Positions 45,207-54,454 of a stretch of DNA of 64,000 nt are shown here, piece by piece. Origin of the DNA: Haloarchaeobius litoreus (lineage in GTDB: Archaea; Halobacteriota; Halobacteria; Halobacteriales; Natrialbaceae); contig NZ_JANHJR010000003.1 of assembly GCF_024495425.1 (NCBI RefSeq), positions 558,001 to 622,000 of the forward strand, in the 5' to 3' direction. A model generated the notes under the pieces. The model was not told the origin of the DNA. It ran no database searches and saw nothing but the letters and a program-made list of their open reading frames with translations. The translations under genes were made by a program, and so were the position numbers. Each line of letters opens with the position of its first letter. Position 1 is the stretch's first letter.

Positions 45207-47186
45207 TCACCTCAGTCTGTTCCGGAGGTTCTTCACCGTGAACATCCTGGTCAGCCCAGGTGTGTCGATCCTGAACTGGTGTGGGGGAGTGGTCTTCGAG
45301 TACGTCTTCTCGACACGGGGGTCGCCTTCGGGTGGGTCGTTCAGCGCAGCCAGCACTTTGTGGCCATCGGGCTGGCTCGTGACGACCCAGATTGCTTCGT
45401 CGACGTCGGCGTCGGCGATCTTGTCGTAGTCCTCCGGGACGGCGCGGATGAGGTCGTGATTGACTCGTTCGGCTTCGACTGCGACGATGATGTCTCCGTC
45501 GTCGTCGACGCCGGCGAGGTCGAGCCGGCGTTTCTCGTCGATGTCGTGGTACGGAACGGTCTCCGTGACCCGCGAGTCGGGGTTCGCAACGTACTCCTGT
45601 TCGAGGTAGCGTCGTGCAATCTCGACGGCGAGCACGTGGAGGGAGGACTCTTCGAGGTCGCCGGCGCCGTGGCCGTAGTCGATGCCCTGACGGTAGCTCT
45701 CGCCGATGACCTTCCGACCCTCGGGTGAGACGGTGTAGAGCCTGTGCGGGTGGTCTGTATCGTGCCGGACCAGGTCTTCGTCGATGAGGTCCTGCACTGC
45801 GCCGTTGTCGATGCCGACGTACTCCGTGAGTCGGATCATCGAGTCGTTGAGCAGGTCGTACTCCAGCGGGTCGTACCGTAACTGCTGTGCGTTGTAGACG
45901 GCCTGCATGAACAGCAGCTGTTCGATACTCCAGTCGGCGTCTGTGAGCTCTTCGGCGGTGAGTTTCAGGTTGAGGTTGCAGACGGGGATGTCGTCCCTGT
46001 CAGTGTCGTCGAGTGACGAGCAACACTCGATGGCGCGTTTCATCCCCTTGATGTCGGGGTCGTAGCGGTTCTCGCACTCTGTACAGTTGAGGGCGTGGGT
46101 CGAATCGTCGTACGTGACGGTCGAGGGCATGCGCTTCGTGTGGGGGAGCGCGGAGTCGGTACGGGGGCTGGTGTCGGCTGGTTGTGGGTCCGGTTCGGGG
46201 TCAGTGATCGGTTCGACCGTGGTACTGGGCGAGTCCAGCACGAGGCCAGCGGACTCGAGCGTTCGTTCGTGGACGTCGAGCTTTGCGTCCTGGAACTTCC
46301 ACTCCTCTCTCCGGGATGGATTGTGGCCGTGGGCCGGATGGCCTGCGGGCGGAGCGACGGACTCGACGGTGAACGGCCGTGGTTCCGGTTGACCGTATGC
46401 GGCTGGGAGTTTCACCATCCACTGGCCGCGCTGGAGTGCACGGAGGCGGTTTCCCACGTCTCTGGCGTCCATGTCGTCCGTGGCTAATCGAGCGGCGAGC
46501 TCTCTGTCGCGGGGCACGTTGCCCGTGACGACCGTCGAGACGTTGTTCAGGATCTCGTCGTAGGTTCGTCTGTCCTCCTTGAGCTGGGCGGGGAACTGCA
46601 TGGCGAGCGTGACCGAGCAGCCGAAGCTGCGTGCTTGCGCGAGTAACTCTTGCAGGAGGTCGGAGTCGGCGACGCTGGCGGCCTCCTCGATGTAGAGGTT
46701 CGCGAGTTGCGGGTCGCCGTTGGACCGGCGCAGGCGGCGTCTCAGCGCCGTCCAGAGGTTCGACAGCATCACGAGCGTAAGCACGCGCTGTGCAGCCGGC
46801 CGGAGCGAGCCCGTGTCGAGGATGATGACGACGTTCTCGTCGAGGTAGTCGACAAGGTCGAAGTGTGGGTCGTCGCCTTCTGGCACGTGGTCGAAGATCG
46901 CGGCGAGTCGTTGGTCGATGGGGATCTTCTCGATGCGGTTCGCAACCCCCTGCATGATCTCGTCGAACGACCGTGCGCGGTTCGCCGTGACTCCCGCAAG
47001 CATCCGTTCGAGGTCCGGGTCAGAGACCGCCGGTGCAGTCTGTCCTTCGTGGAGCTGGCGGACCGCTGCGTGTAGCTCTCGATGTGAGAAGGCGTCGGAG
47101 CCGTTCACTGGGTCGTAGAGCGCCTTCACCATGTAGCGAATCACGTCCGGTGAGCGAACGGCGCGTTCGAACCGCTCCGTACCCAT
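45207..47186 (-). pseudogene. Conjugation-type (VirB4/HerA-like) ATPase lacking its Walker A half
   Basis: 659 residues. The protein keeps only the C-terminal part of a T4SS/HerA-like ATPase: VIILDTGSLRPAAQRVLTLV, Walker B LYIEEAASVAD (~164), SFGCSVTLAMQFPAQL (arginine-finger region), and RALQRGQWMVKLPA. No G-x-x-G-x-G-K-S/T exists upstream; homology can be followed to about 47,253 (ETAVEDSVDHYLEILGQ) and then hits an in-frame stop. The far C-terminus adds a Cys set (NCTECE...ECC) and a winged-helix/restriction-like region (VPYHDIDEKRRLDLAGVDDD) not seen in plain ATPases. Without Walker A it can hardly work as an ATPase. Full-length relatives drive conjugative DNA transfer. Confidence 0.75.
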
Positions 47187-47210
47187 GACCTGCCCCAGAA
47201 TCTCGAGGTA

Positions 47211-47393
47211 GTGGTCGACGCTGTCCTCGACCGCGGTCTCACCAGACGAGAGTTACATCGACGCTACCCTTCGAATCGGATTCGCAAGAGCGCTCTCGAG
47301 CGCGGAAGTCCACTCCATCAGTTCGCCGAAGACGAGGACTATTTGGACTGGTTCGCCCTTCCCGGGAAGTTCACCACTATTGACGATATCTGA
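47211..47393 (+). pseudogene. C-terminal gene fragment at a probable deletion junction
   Basis: 60 codons in frame to a TGA, with acidic haloarchaeal composition from about 47,250 on (LTRRELHRRYPSNRIRKSAL, then EDEDYLDWFALPGKF). It lies head-to-head with the truncated ATPase: both lack their 5' parts and their ends meet within about 47,211-47,255. This is what a single deletion between two divergent genes would leave. The family of the fragment is not recognised. Confidence 0.45.
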
Positions 47394-47427
47394 AGGAGAT
47401 TTAACGTAGTAAATGGTACCAGTATCC

Positions 47428-47859
47428 ATGCATCGACGAAAAGCCCTCCAGCTACTCTGTGGGACAGCAATTCTACCTGCTGCCGGCTGTCTCTCCAGCA
47501 GTGCTGACCCAGAAAGTACGACAACGGCCGGCTCGAATCACGGTGTGGTCGAATCAGTCGGTATGATTAACGAAGACACGGACGAACACGTCGCAACGAT
47601 CACCGTTGAACGCAACGAAGAAACTATCCTGCACACGGAGGCAACCCTCGCAGCGACGGGGAACAATATGGACAGCCGATTCTACTACAACGAGTTCCCG
47701 TCGGAACCAGCGGCGTATCGGCTCGAAATCGTCCTAGAAAACGGCAGCAGTCAAAGCCTCTCACCACGGTTCACTGCTTCAGAGTGCCCGAAGAATTATA
47801 ATTCGTTCATCAGGGAAGGCGGGCGCCTGTCTTCGTTCTATTCGGAAGCGAACTGCTAG
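47428..47859 (+). CDS. Lipoprotein, unknown function
   Basis: 143 residues from the ATG at 47,428. HRRKALQLLCGTAILPAAGC is a twin-arginine-like signal with lipobox. The mature part (NEDTDEHVATITVERNEETI) is a short beta-rich domain that ends in a Cys pair (ECPKNYN... and the last residue Cys). No family is recognised. Its base composition is lower in GC than the chromosomal region. Confidence 0.65.
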   Translation: MHRRKALQLLCGTAILPAAGCLSSSADPESTTTAGSNHGVVESVGMINEDTDEHVATITVERNEETILHTEATLAATGNNMDSRFYYNEFPSEPAAYRLEIVLENGSSQSLSPRFTASECPKNYNSFIREGGRLSSFYSEANC

Positions 47860-48584
47860 TCAGATCGCTGACTACGCCCATTTTCCGACGCTGGACGAAC
47901 GCACCTGCACTCGGGTTGCTCCACTACAGAAATTCAATCGCGTCGAGAGCCTGGGGGACAGCTGTGCGACCGACGGTCCGTTCGGGGTGGACTCCTCGGG
48001 TTGCGCGCGCTCCGGCCGTGCAGACCGTTCCTGCCGGGCCCGGGCTTTCGCGTTTCCGTTGCGTCTCCGACGGACGGGACACGGTCCTGGGCCGGGTCGG
48101 GCCGAGTGCAGCCGCCCGATACCGGACGCACCCGAGAGCGGGCCTGCGAGCACTCGGCCCGCGACCGGGTCCGACCGGGACCGGACCGGCTGCATCTTCG
48201 CCTGCGAGCGCCGACGCTCGAACCCGCTCTCGCGTCGACGCTCGCTGCGGCCTTGTGCGAGGCCGTCCACCGACGTAAACCGTGCTGCTTGCCGTCTCTG
48301 TCCCGCCTTGCGTTGCGTCTGGCGACGGACGCGGCGATACAGACCCGCGGGTCAGCAGGATTACGTCGGTGAGCGCGCGCGCACCGCGAGCTTCCACCCC
48401 TCACTGGTCTGTCTGGGAGTGTCGCCGGCGTCGCGGCGCGCCAGTACTACACCGAAGGCGCGCCGCGACCGCCTCGGGGACAACGTCCCTGGGAGGACGA
48501 TGTGACGAAAGCCACGGCTGGAGAGTCGTGATGTCGGAAGAAGACGCCGAGTGAGCGCCTTCAGCGGTACCTAGCAAGATACCA
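47860..48584. other. GC-rich non-coding block
   Basis: 725 bases. From about 47,940 to 48,540 GC is markedly higher than in the flanks. Several frames stay open, but their products are Arg/Pro/Ala-rich and non-acidic, unlike haloarchaeal proteins. Inverted repeats are dense: CGAGAGCGGG (48,133-48,142) pairs with CCCGCTCTCG (48,223-48,232); inside lie CGAGCG/CGCTCG (48,205-48,220) and GCGGGC/GCCCGC near 48,137-48,161. Structured RNA or a replication/transfer site is possible. Confidence 0.5.
48430..48469. repeat. Perfect 13-base inverted repeat
   Basis: GTCGCGGCGCGCC at 48,430-48,442 and its exact complement GGCGCGCCGCGAC at 48,457-48,469 flank a 14-base spacer (AGTACTACACCGAA). It is 115 bases before the RPA-like gene. 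It could be a transcription or replication control site, or a stable RNA hairpin. Confidence 0.8.
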
Positions 48585-49583
48585 ATGTCTAGTAGAAACA
48601 CGATCCGTGATGAAGGTTCGGACGCACAGACGACTCAACAGCTGACCATCGGGGAGGCCATCGATGACGAAAGCGGGCTGCTAGCGGAAGCGGAATGTGG
48701 GGAGCACGACCCAGAGCTGCGACCCACGGTGGAACTCGAGAAGCAAGGTCGAATCGACTACGACTGGAGCCGGAAAGCCGGGCTGGACCATCCCTACGGA
48801 ACGACGCTCGAAGCGGAGGAACGGCGGCTGGGTGAGGAACGAGAGTTAGACCGGTATCGAGACCGTGCGCTGGCGGCTGATAGGGCGGGCCTCGACCGAG
48901 AGCGGTCATGCAGGGTGCAGACGGAGTGGGAATCGAGCGGGCGCGTCCGTGACTTCAGAGAACGGGGCGTCCTCGGGAGCGGCGGCGACCCCGACGTCGA
49001 TCCTCGTGAACGACTCGACGCGGAGACCCTGGGCGGGGTGAACCGATACGGCATGCATCTGGCGGAGCGCTTCCGTGGGCCCACTCGGGCAACCTACGCG
49101 AAGCAACTCGCGGAGAAGGTGGCATGCCAGAACATGGGGTTGACGGCAGCCGTTCTGAAGACGAACGAGGAGGTGGCGAAGGGCACGGACGCAATCCAGC
49201 CCATCGGGACCATCGCAGAGTGGATGGGCCATCCCAAGTACTCGATTCAGGCGAACGTCGAAGCCGAAATGACGACGCTCTACCAGCCAGCGGCGGTCAA
49301 CCAACAACAGGTCGGCGTGCTCGAAGACGGCTCAGGAACGGCGAAGGTGACGATCTGGAAGCGCTCCCAGGTCGGGACGGTGCTCCGCGAGGGAGACCGG
49401 ATTCGGCTCTTGAACTGTGAGGTCGGCTGGTACGGCGGCCAGCCGACGCTGGCATGCACGTCGGAATCGGAGGTTTCCGTGCTCGAACGCGGCGACGGTC
49501 CGAGCCCGCGAAACGGGACGGTGACCCACGCGAACTTCAGCGGCGGGTCGAGGCGACAGAAACTGGACGTGCTCAGGGGCTGA
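48585..49583 (+). CDS. RPA-like OB-fold single-strand DNA-binding protein
   Basis: 332 residues. The N-terminal half is charged and Arg/Glu-rich (ERRLGEERELDRYRDRALAA). Residues ~160-210 resemble a transfer-associated helix region (LAEKVACQNMGLTAAVLKTN). The C-terminal 110 residues are an OB fold of RPA type: YSIQANVEAEMTTLYQPAAV, then VGVLEDGSGTAKVTIWKRSQ and RIRLLNCEVGWYGGQPTLAC. It probably binds ssDNA. Similar genes sit in haloarchaeal plasmid and provirus regions. It follows the GC-rich block. Confidence 0.72.
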   Translation: MSSRNTIRDEGSDAQTTQQLTIGEAIDDESGLLAEAECGEHDPELRPTVELEKQGRIDYDWSRKAGLDHPYGTTLEAEERRLGEERELDRYRDRALAADRAGLDRERSCRVQTEWESSGRVRDFRERGVLGSGGDPDVDPRERLDAETLGGVNRYGMHLAERFRGPTRATYAKQLAEKVACQNMGLTAAVLKTNEEVAKGTDAIQPIGTIAEWMGHPKYSIQANVEAEMTTLYQPAAVNQQQVGVLEDGSGTAKVTIWKRSQVGTVLREGDRIRLLNCEVGWYGGQPTLACTSESEVSVLERGDGPSPRNGTVTHANFSGGSRRQKLDVLRG

Positions 49584-50103
49584 GCTCGGGAACGGTCGCT
49601 CGGCCACCAACGGCTCTCTTTTTTGCCATCGCTTCGCTGGTCAGGGGACGGGTCATCATCGAACCGGTTGGGACGGTCTTCGTCGCCCTGGCACCGCGTC
49701 CCCTCCTCCCCACCCACCGCTCCGTGCTCGCTCGCGAGACTCACTCCGTGCCTCCGTTCGTCTCACTCGCTGTGCGCACAGCCACGACCTTTCTCATTTG
49801 AAGTCAGATTGTATCTTCCTGAGGTGGATTGTGAGTAAGTGTGCGGGTCTATCAAGAACTGGGCAGCGGGTGTAGAATCTGTTCCCCCGAACTCGCTTGG
49901 AGGGTATCGCCAACGCATTAGACGAGTATACGACACACCATAGTGCGATGGAGGCGGATTAAACACTACTGTATCCCCCAGAACGTAGATCTAAACCAAT
50001 CGACGCGTCCTCTACGCCCAAGAGAACTGGGGTACTAACTCTGAGGTCAGGTCAACAGAGCGAACGTGATTGGACGTGGCCGCTACTATCGTATCGGTGT
50101 TTC
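49584..50103. other. Intergenic region without visible gene
   Basis: 520 bases between the convergent RPA-like gene and the exported-protein operon. Only short frames with no family match; GC falls toward the right end. No strong hairpin or repeat was found. Confidence 0.5.
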
Positions 50104-50574
50104 TCAGTCGACCTGTTCGATGTCGAGTAGCGGTTCATCACCAATTGAGACGTCCAACTCTGTGGTTTCTCTGTGGGTGAACCGATGACTATCTTCGGTC
50201 GATAATGACGAACCGCTGGCCTGTACCGTTTCACGTCCGAGCGTCACTTCGTCTGGCCCGTCGAGTGTCGCGTCGATAGAGACGTGAAGTTGAAACTCTC
50301 GATTAGTCGGCGCTGGAATTCCGAGTTCCTGGGGCTCGTCAGGAGTGCTGGTGAAGTCTGCGGAGAGGAACTCATCATCCCCGGACCGGAGCGTCAGTGA
50401 TGTCTGTGCGTCGCTTCCCAACGAATTCGACACGGTGATTCGAACAAAACCTTCTTGTTTCATACTATTATCACTAATTGACTCGTTGTCTATATTCGAT
50501 TCTGGAAAAACGGTAGAAACACTACCTAAACCAGTTAATACCGCCAAATTCGATAACACTGTTCTTCGCTCCAT
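50104..50574 (-). CDS. Exported protein of unknown function
   Basis: 156 residues. The start ERRTVLSNLAVLTGLGSVST is a signal-like helix with two Arg. The mature part is a beta-rich acidic domain (RITVSNSLGSDAQTSLTLRS, NREFQLHVSIDATLDGPDEV) of Ig-like type. It starts 42 bases after the protease gene ends, in the same direction, so it is likely made with the protease and may be its partner or inhibitor. No family is recognised. Confidence 0.6.
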   Translation of the reverse strand: MERRTVLSNLAVLTGLGSVSTVFPESNIDNESISDNSMKQEGFVRITVSNSLGSDAQTSLTLRSGDDEFLSADFTSTPDEPQELGIPAPTNREFQLHVSIDATLDGPDEVTLGRETVQASGSSLSTEDSHRFTHRETTELDVSIGDEPLLDIEQVD

Positions 50575-50616
50575 ACATAGGAATAGTGGCGAAGTACTGA
50601 ATATTTTATGCCTGAA

Positions 50617-51783
50617 TCAGCGGGCTCTGAACGGCCCGAAGCTAACATCAAGATCGCGTTGGATTGCGAATGCTGCAGTGCCGAAGTCCACTGGTGTGTT
50701 ATTGACAACCGTGCTCCCATTCACCATCCCAGCCACGACCGTGTGTGGGATGTTAATCGGGTAAATTCCAACCCAGGGACCACCCGAGTCACCTCCCTGC
50801 GCGACCTGTTCCCGTAGGACTTGGTCCTGCATCTGAATCGAGGAAGTCGACCCGTCTGGCGCCTGGCATTGAAGCGTGAAGTCGACCTCGGGGGCGTAAA
50901 TCTCTGGGTTGGTGTCACACGTCGAACACCCATATTGAGACCAGGGGCTCGAGTTGACTGCGTCGGCGATCGAATCACGGGTATAGTATGCCCCAACTGG
51001 ATAATCGTCGATGTGACCCTCGATCGTATTAGATATCCCATCTCGGTCACTGTTCTGACCGACTTCGATGGTCATCGCATCCAGGTTCGGGTCTGCATCG
51101 GCGACCGTCCCGAAGTCATCTCCCCATTGCTCTACGGTTGTACCTTCCTGATCCGACTCGTCGCAAGGTAGTGCAACGCCATGGCGACAGGTCAACATCC
51201 GGGGCTCGTCGCTGTTGTTATAGACCCGGCAAGTGGCGGTGTAATAGGAATCTGCCGGTACCATATCCTGTCTGTTCAGCGCAACCCCACCGGGTACCGT
51301 TTGGTACTCCTGCTGCCAGCAGTCTTTGAACTCGATCGGAATCTGATCGACAGCCTGAACACCGACACCGTGGCGTTCAGCAGCAATCTGGGCATCGTCT
51401 CTGGGACCCTCTGCGATCCCCATTACGACAGGTTTCCAGCGACCATCGACCTCATCGCCGTCAGGCACGATCGCCGTGATCGAACTTCCCTTGGTGTCTT
51501 TGAGGAGCTCACTCATCCGTTGCTTCTCACGACGGGCGGTCTGGAGCTGGTGATACCAGTCTTCGCTCACTCGCTTCGTCTCGATTGCCCGGTCCCGCTG
51601 TCGAATAGTCACGATTTCAGTCTTCCGTGAATCTCGAATCGAGCCGACAGCAGTGCCGGACCCTGCGACGAGTCCTATTCCAGTGACCGTCCCACTGGTG
51701 GCTTTCAGAATGTCACGTCGATTGGTTTCGATACCTGCTCCTTCGGTCTGTGCTTCGCCATCTTCTGGCTTGTACTCTGTCAT
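50617..51783 (-). CDS. Secreted trypsin-like serine protease (S1 type)
   Basis: 388 residues. ETNRRDILKATSGTVTGIGL is a twin-arginine signal after a short leader. The catalytic triad of S1 proteases is readable: His in TCRHGVALPC, Asp in NLDAMTIEVGQ, and Ser in AQGGDSGGPWVGIYPINIP. The usual TAAHC motif is changed to TCRHG. A pair of cysteines in CSTCDTNP may stabilise it. It is exported folded by Tat and would act outside the cell. TTATATAC on the minus strand near 51,814-51,820 is the TATA box. The next gene is likely co-transcribed. Confidence 0.82.
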   Translation of the reverse strand: MTEYKPEDGEAQTEGAGIETNRRDILKATSGTVTGIGLVAGSGTAVGSIRDSRKTEIVTIRQRDRAIETKRVSEDWYHQLQTARREKQRMSELLKDTKGSSITAIVPDGDEVDGRWKPVVMGIAEGPRDDAQIAAERHGVGVQAVDQIPIEFKDCWQQEYQTVPGGVALNRQDMVPADSYYTATCRVYNNSDEPRMLTCRHGVALPCDESDQEGTTVEQWGDDFGTVADADPNLDAMTIEVGQNSDRDGISNTIEGHIDDYPVGAYYTRDSIADAVNSSPWSQYGCSTCDTNPEIYAPEVDFTLQCQAPDGSTSSIQMQDQVLREQVAQGGDSGGPWVGIYPINIPHTVVAGMVNGSTVVNNTPVDFGTAAFAIQRDLDVSFGPFRAR

Positions 51784-52455
51784 AATTTGAGTACACTCAG
51801 AAATTTGTCGTAGTATATAATTTATACTTTTATTCTAGAAATCAACAATTTTATAGAGTGTAATAATTATACGAGAGCATTGGAGAGGCAACACATAAAC
51901 AGTAAATGTGTATTAATGTACGCCCCTAACGAAAACAAATATTTCTCAAGCAACAATGCTAGAATTGCTATTATAGTTCTCTCTTTGCGTTCTTTTGATA
52001 CTCCTGGGTATCTCGCTGGGTAAGCAAATCCAATACCGGCCGATCTGGACGCAACTAATCACACCAAGCGAACCGAGATTAGCGCAGCAATCAACGGGCA
52101 ACGAACAGATTCGAATCTTCTGAGCCGACGGAATCATGGGTCGCCTGGAACGACCAGCTTCAGAGCTTCCAGCTGGCACCGATTCCGTCGACCTCGAACG
52201 TCCGTGGCAGCTTCCGACCTAATTTGTTCTGATGCTCGTTGGACCTTTCAGCGAACGAATCATCGCGTGTTGGGTAGGTTGAGCCCACGTTAACCCACAA
52301 ACCCTGCGTGTAGGTTATATACTGGAGGCGTCAGCGACGCACAGCGGCAGCACACGACCAAGGTAGTGGGCTGATATTCTGGCATCCCTGAGAAAGCTGA
52401 TTTATCACTCCCCTGTCGGGTGAGGGAGATTCGAAAATTCCCTCGGAGAACTTCG
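51784..52455. other. AT-rich intergenic region with possible gene fragment
   Basis: 672 bases. From 51,800 to about 51,960 the DNA is much richer in AT than the rest of the window. At about 52,119-52,229 the plus strand reads SSEPTESWVAWNDQLQSFQL then APIPSTSNVRG and a stop, which has normal protein character but no start in frame, so it may be the end of a lost gene. The bases just before the ArdC-like gene (52,400-52,455) hold no strong TATA. Confidence 0.4.
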
Positions 52456-53415
52456 ATGTCGTTCCAGAGAACGCAGACCGATAGCACAGACACTGACCGA
52501 TCCGGGACGAGGGTCCAGTTCGACGACTCCGACACTCGTCGCGACGAGATGCACGATTCGCTCGAAGCGTGGGTCGAGCAGTTCGCCGAACTCTCGAACG
52601 AAGCGAGAGCAAGTACAGAACTCCAAAAGTGGCTGGACGTCCAGTCGCGGTTCCACGACTACTCGTACCGAAATACGCTCCTCATCAAGCACCAGTACCC
52701 CGAGGCGACGAAGGTCGCAGGCTACAACACCTGGCAGAACGAGTTCGACAGACACGTCACGGAGGGCGAGTCTGCGATCTGGATCTGGGCACCCATCATC
52801 GCGAAACGGTGCCCGGACTGCGGGAACTCGCAGTCCTACCACTCCAGTAGCGACTGTGAATACGACGAGACGCCACCCGAGGAGTGGGACAAAGGACTGG
52901 TCGGATTCAAGCCTGTCCCCGTGTTCGACGTCTCCCAGACCGAGGGCGAGCCACTCCCCGAACTCGATACGGCAGCGCGTGGGGACGGAGACGAACTCCT
53001 GGACGCCCTCCTCAGTGCTGCTCCCGAACTCGGCGTTCGCGTGAACCTCGTGTCTCCCGGGGACTGGGTCCATGGAGCCGCAGCGGGTGTCTGCACCGAG
53101 CGGAGCACGTACGACTGTTCACTGCTCATCGAGGTGCGTGAAGACGACAACGCGGCCCAGGTGGCGAGTGTCCTCGCGCACGAGTACGCACACGCCCTGC
53201 TCCACTTCGATGTCGACGAGGATGAACGCGAGAAGCGCGAGGTAGAAGCTGAAAGCACGGCGTACGTGGTTTCGCAGTACTTCGGACTCGACGCCTCCCG
53301 GAGCGCGCTGTACGTCGCCGCGTGGGACGGTGAGCCTGCCGAGGCTATCCAAGAACGGTTGGAGCGAATCGTGGCGACGGCTCGGGAGATAATCGACGCA
53401 GTCGAGCGAGACTGA
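52456..53415 (+). CDS. ArdC-like ssDNA-binding / zinc-metallopeptidase protein
   Basis: 319 residues. N-terminal ArdC-type ssDNA-binding region: WLDVQSRFHDYSYRNTLLIK, VAGYNTWQNEFDRHVTEGES, IWIWAPIIAKRCPDCG (with a CxxC not usual in ArdC). The C-terminal half is a zincin-like domain with LAHEYAHALLHFD (HExxH) and EVEAESTAYVVSQYFGLD. ArdC-family proteins on mobile elements block restriction and bind incoming single strands. The start at ATG 52,456 gives a clean N-terminus. It is followed by the TFB gene. Confidence 0.85.
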   Translation: MSFQRTQTDSTDTDRSGTRVQFDDSDTRRDEMHDSLEAWVEQFAELSNEARASTELQKWLDVQSRFHDYSYRNTLLIKHQYPEATKVAGYNTWQNEFDRHVTEGESAIWIWAPIIAKRCPDCGNSQSYHSSSDCEYDETPPEEWDKGLVGFKPVPVFDVSQTEGEPLPELDTAARGDGDELLDALLSAAPELGVRVNLVSPGDWVHGAAAGVCTERSTYDCSLLIEVREDDNAAQVASVLAHEYAHALLHFDVDEDEREKREVEAESTAYVVSQYFGLDASRSALYVAAWDGEPAEAIQERLERIVATAREIIDAVERD

Positions 53416-53475
53416 GTGCGGACAGCCTGCCAGTTTATCGACCCCCGACGGGTGAGGGGTGTCGTCGAGGCGGCG

Positions 53476-54423
53476 ATGTCCTTCAGAGGATTACAACAGA
53501 TGCCAGTTAGCGACAGCTATCCGCGATCGTTCGACGAAGACGTCCCGCTCGACCAGCACACCAACCGGTGTCCGGAATGCGATGGCCGGCTCACGATCAA
53601 CGCGACCGAACGCGCCTGCGAGGACTGCGGGCTCGTCGTTACCGGACAACGACTCGACCGCGGACCGGACTGGAGTTCGTTCGACGACGACACGCGCAGA
53701 CGGGCAGGAGCGCCACTGACCGCAGCACGACACGACCGTGGGCTTTCGACGACGAGCGGCTACGGGAGCGACGGTAATGGGAATGGACTCTCCAACCGAA
53801 AGCGACGACAGCTCCACCGCCTCCGTCGCGAGCACTCCCGAGGGCGGTACGAGAGCAAAGCCGACCGGAATCTTATGTACGGCTTCACCGAGATTCGACG
53901 CATCACTGGCGCTCTCGGGCTCGGTGATTCAATCCGTGACCAGGCGTGCTCGCTGTTCCGAACCGCACAATCGGAGCGGCTACTGCGTGGGCGGTCAATC
54001 GAAGGTGTGGCTGCCGCGTGTGTCTACGCCGCGGCGCGGTGTAACGGCCTGCCCCGGACGCTCGACGAGATCGCCAGCGTCGCTCGTGTCGAACAAGAGC
54101 GAGTACAGAATTCGTACAAATCCCTCAACGTTGAGCTCGGACTCCCAGCGCAGCCGATGACGCCCAGCGAGTTCGTTCCCCGACTCGCTTCGGACCTGGA
54201 CGTTCCCGACAGGCTCCAACAGCGTGCGCTCGAACTCGCTCGCGAAGCCGAGCGTGCGGGTGTGACCAACGGCGTCCAGCCCTCCGGGTTCGCTGCGGCC
54301 TGTCTGTACAGAGCCGGGCTGCGGTCGAAGTGGCTGACGCAGCGCGAGGTCGCCGAGGCTGCAGGGACGTCGACCGCGACAGTGCGGAACCATCGTGACA
54401 CCCTAGATGAGTTCGTTCGCTAA
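53476..54423 (+). CDS. tfb: Transcription initiation factor TFB
   Basis: 315 residues. A zinc ribbon opens the protein (CPECDGRLTINATERACEDC), followed by the B-reader/linker stretch (RGPDWSSFDDDTRR). Two cyclin-like repeats follow: IRDQACSLFRTAQSERLLRG ... IEGVAAACVYAAARCNGLPR, and RLQQRALELAREAERAGVTN ... AACLYRAGLRSKWLTQREVA. Haloarchaea have many TFBs; one on an accessory region may steer transcription of the element. Start choice: ATG 53,476 or ATG 53,500 (GAGG before both); the earlier GTG at 53,416 overlaps the ArdC stop. Confidence 0.88.
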   Translation: MSFRGLQQMPVSDSYPRSFDEDVPLDQHTNRCPECDGRLTINATERACEDCGLVVTGQRLDRGPDWSSFDDDTRRRAGAPLTAARHDRGLSTTSGYGSDGNGNGLSNRKRRQLHRLRREHSRGRYESKADRNLMYGFTEIRRITGALGLGDSIRDQACSLFRTAQSERLLRGRSIEGVAAACVYAAARCNGLPRTLDEIASVARVEQERVQNSYKSLNVELGLPAQPMTPSEFVPRLASDLDVPDRLQQRALELAREAERAGVTNGVQPSGFAAACLYRAGLRSKWLTQREVAEAAGTSTATVRNHRDTLDEFVR

Positions 54424-54454
54424 TCGCCCAAGCACTCAGCAACGACGACGATGG

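Noticed and set aside
48100-48300. SRP RNA or RNase P RNA in the GC-rich block
   Set aside because: The conserved loop sequences of these RNAs were not recognised, so only a generic structured region is claimed.
47916-48505. Several overlapping frames in the GC-rich block
   Set aside because: Products are basic and low in Asp/Glu, unlike all confident genes here, and no frame has family motifs.
51946-52179. Minus-strand 77-codon frame in the AT-rich stretch
   Set aside because: No promoter, no motif and a composition unlike neighbouring genes.
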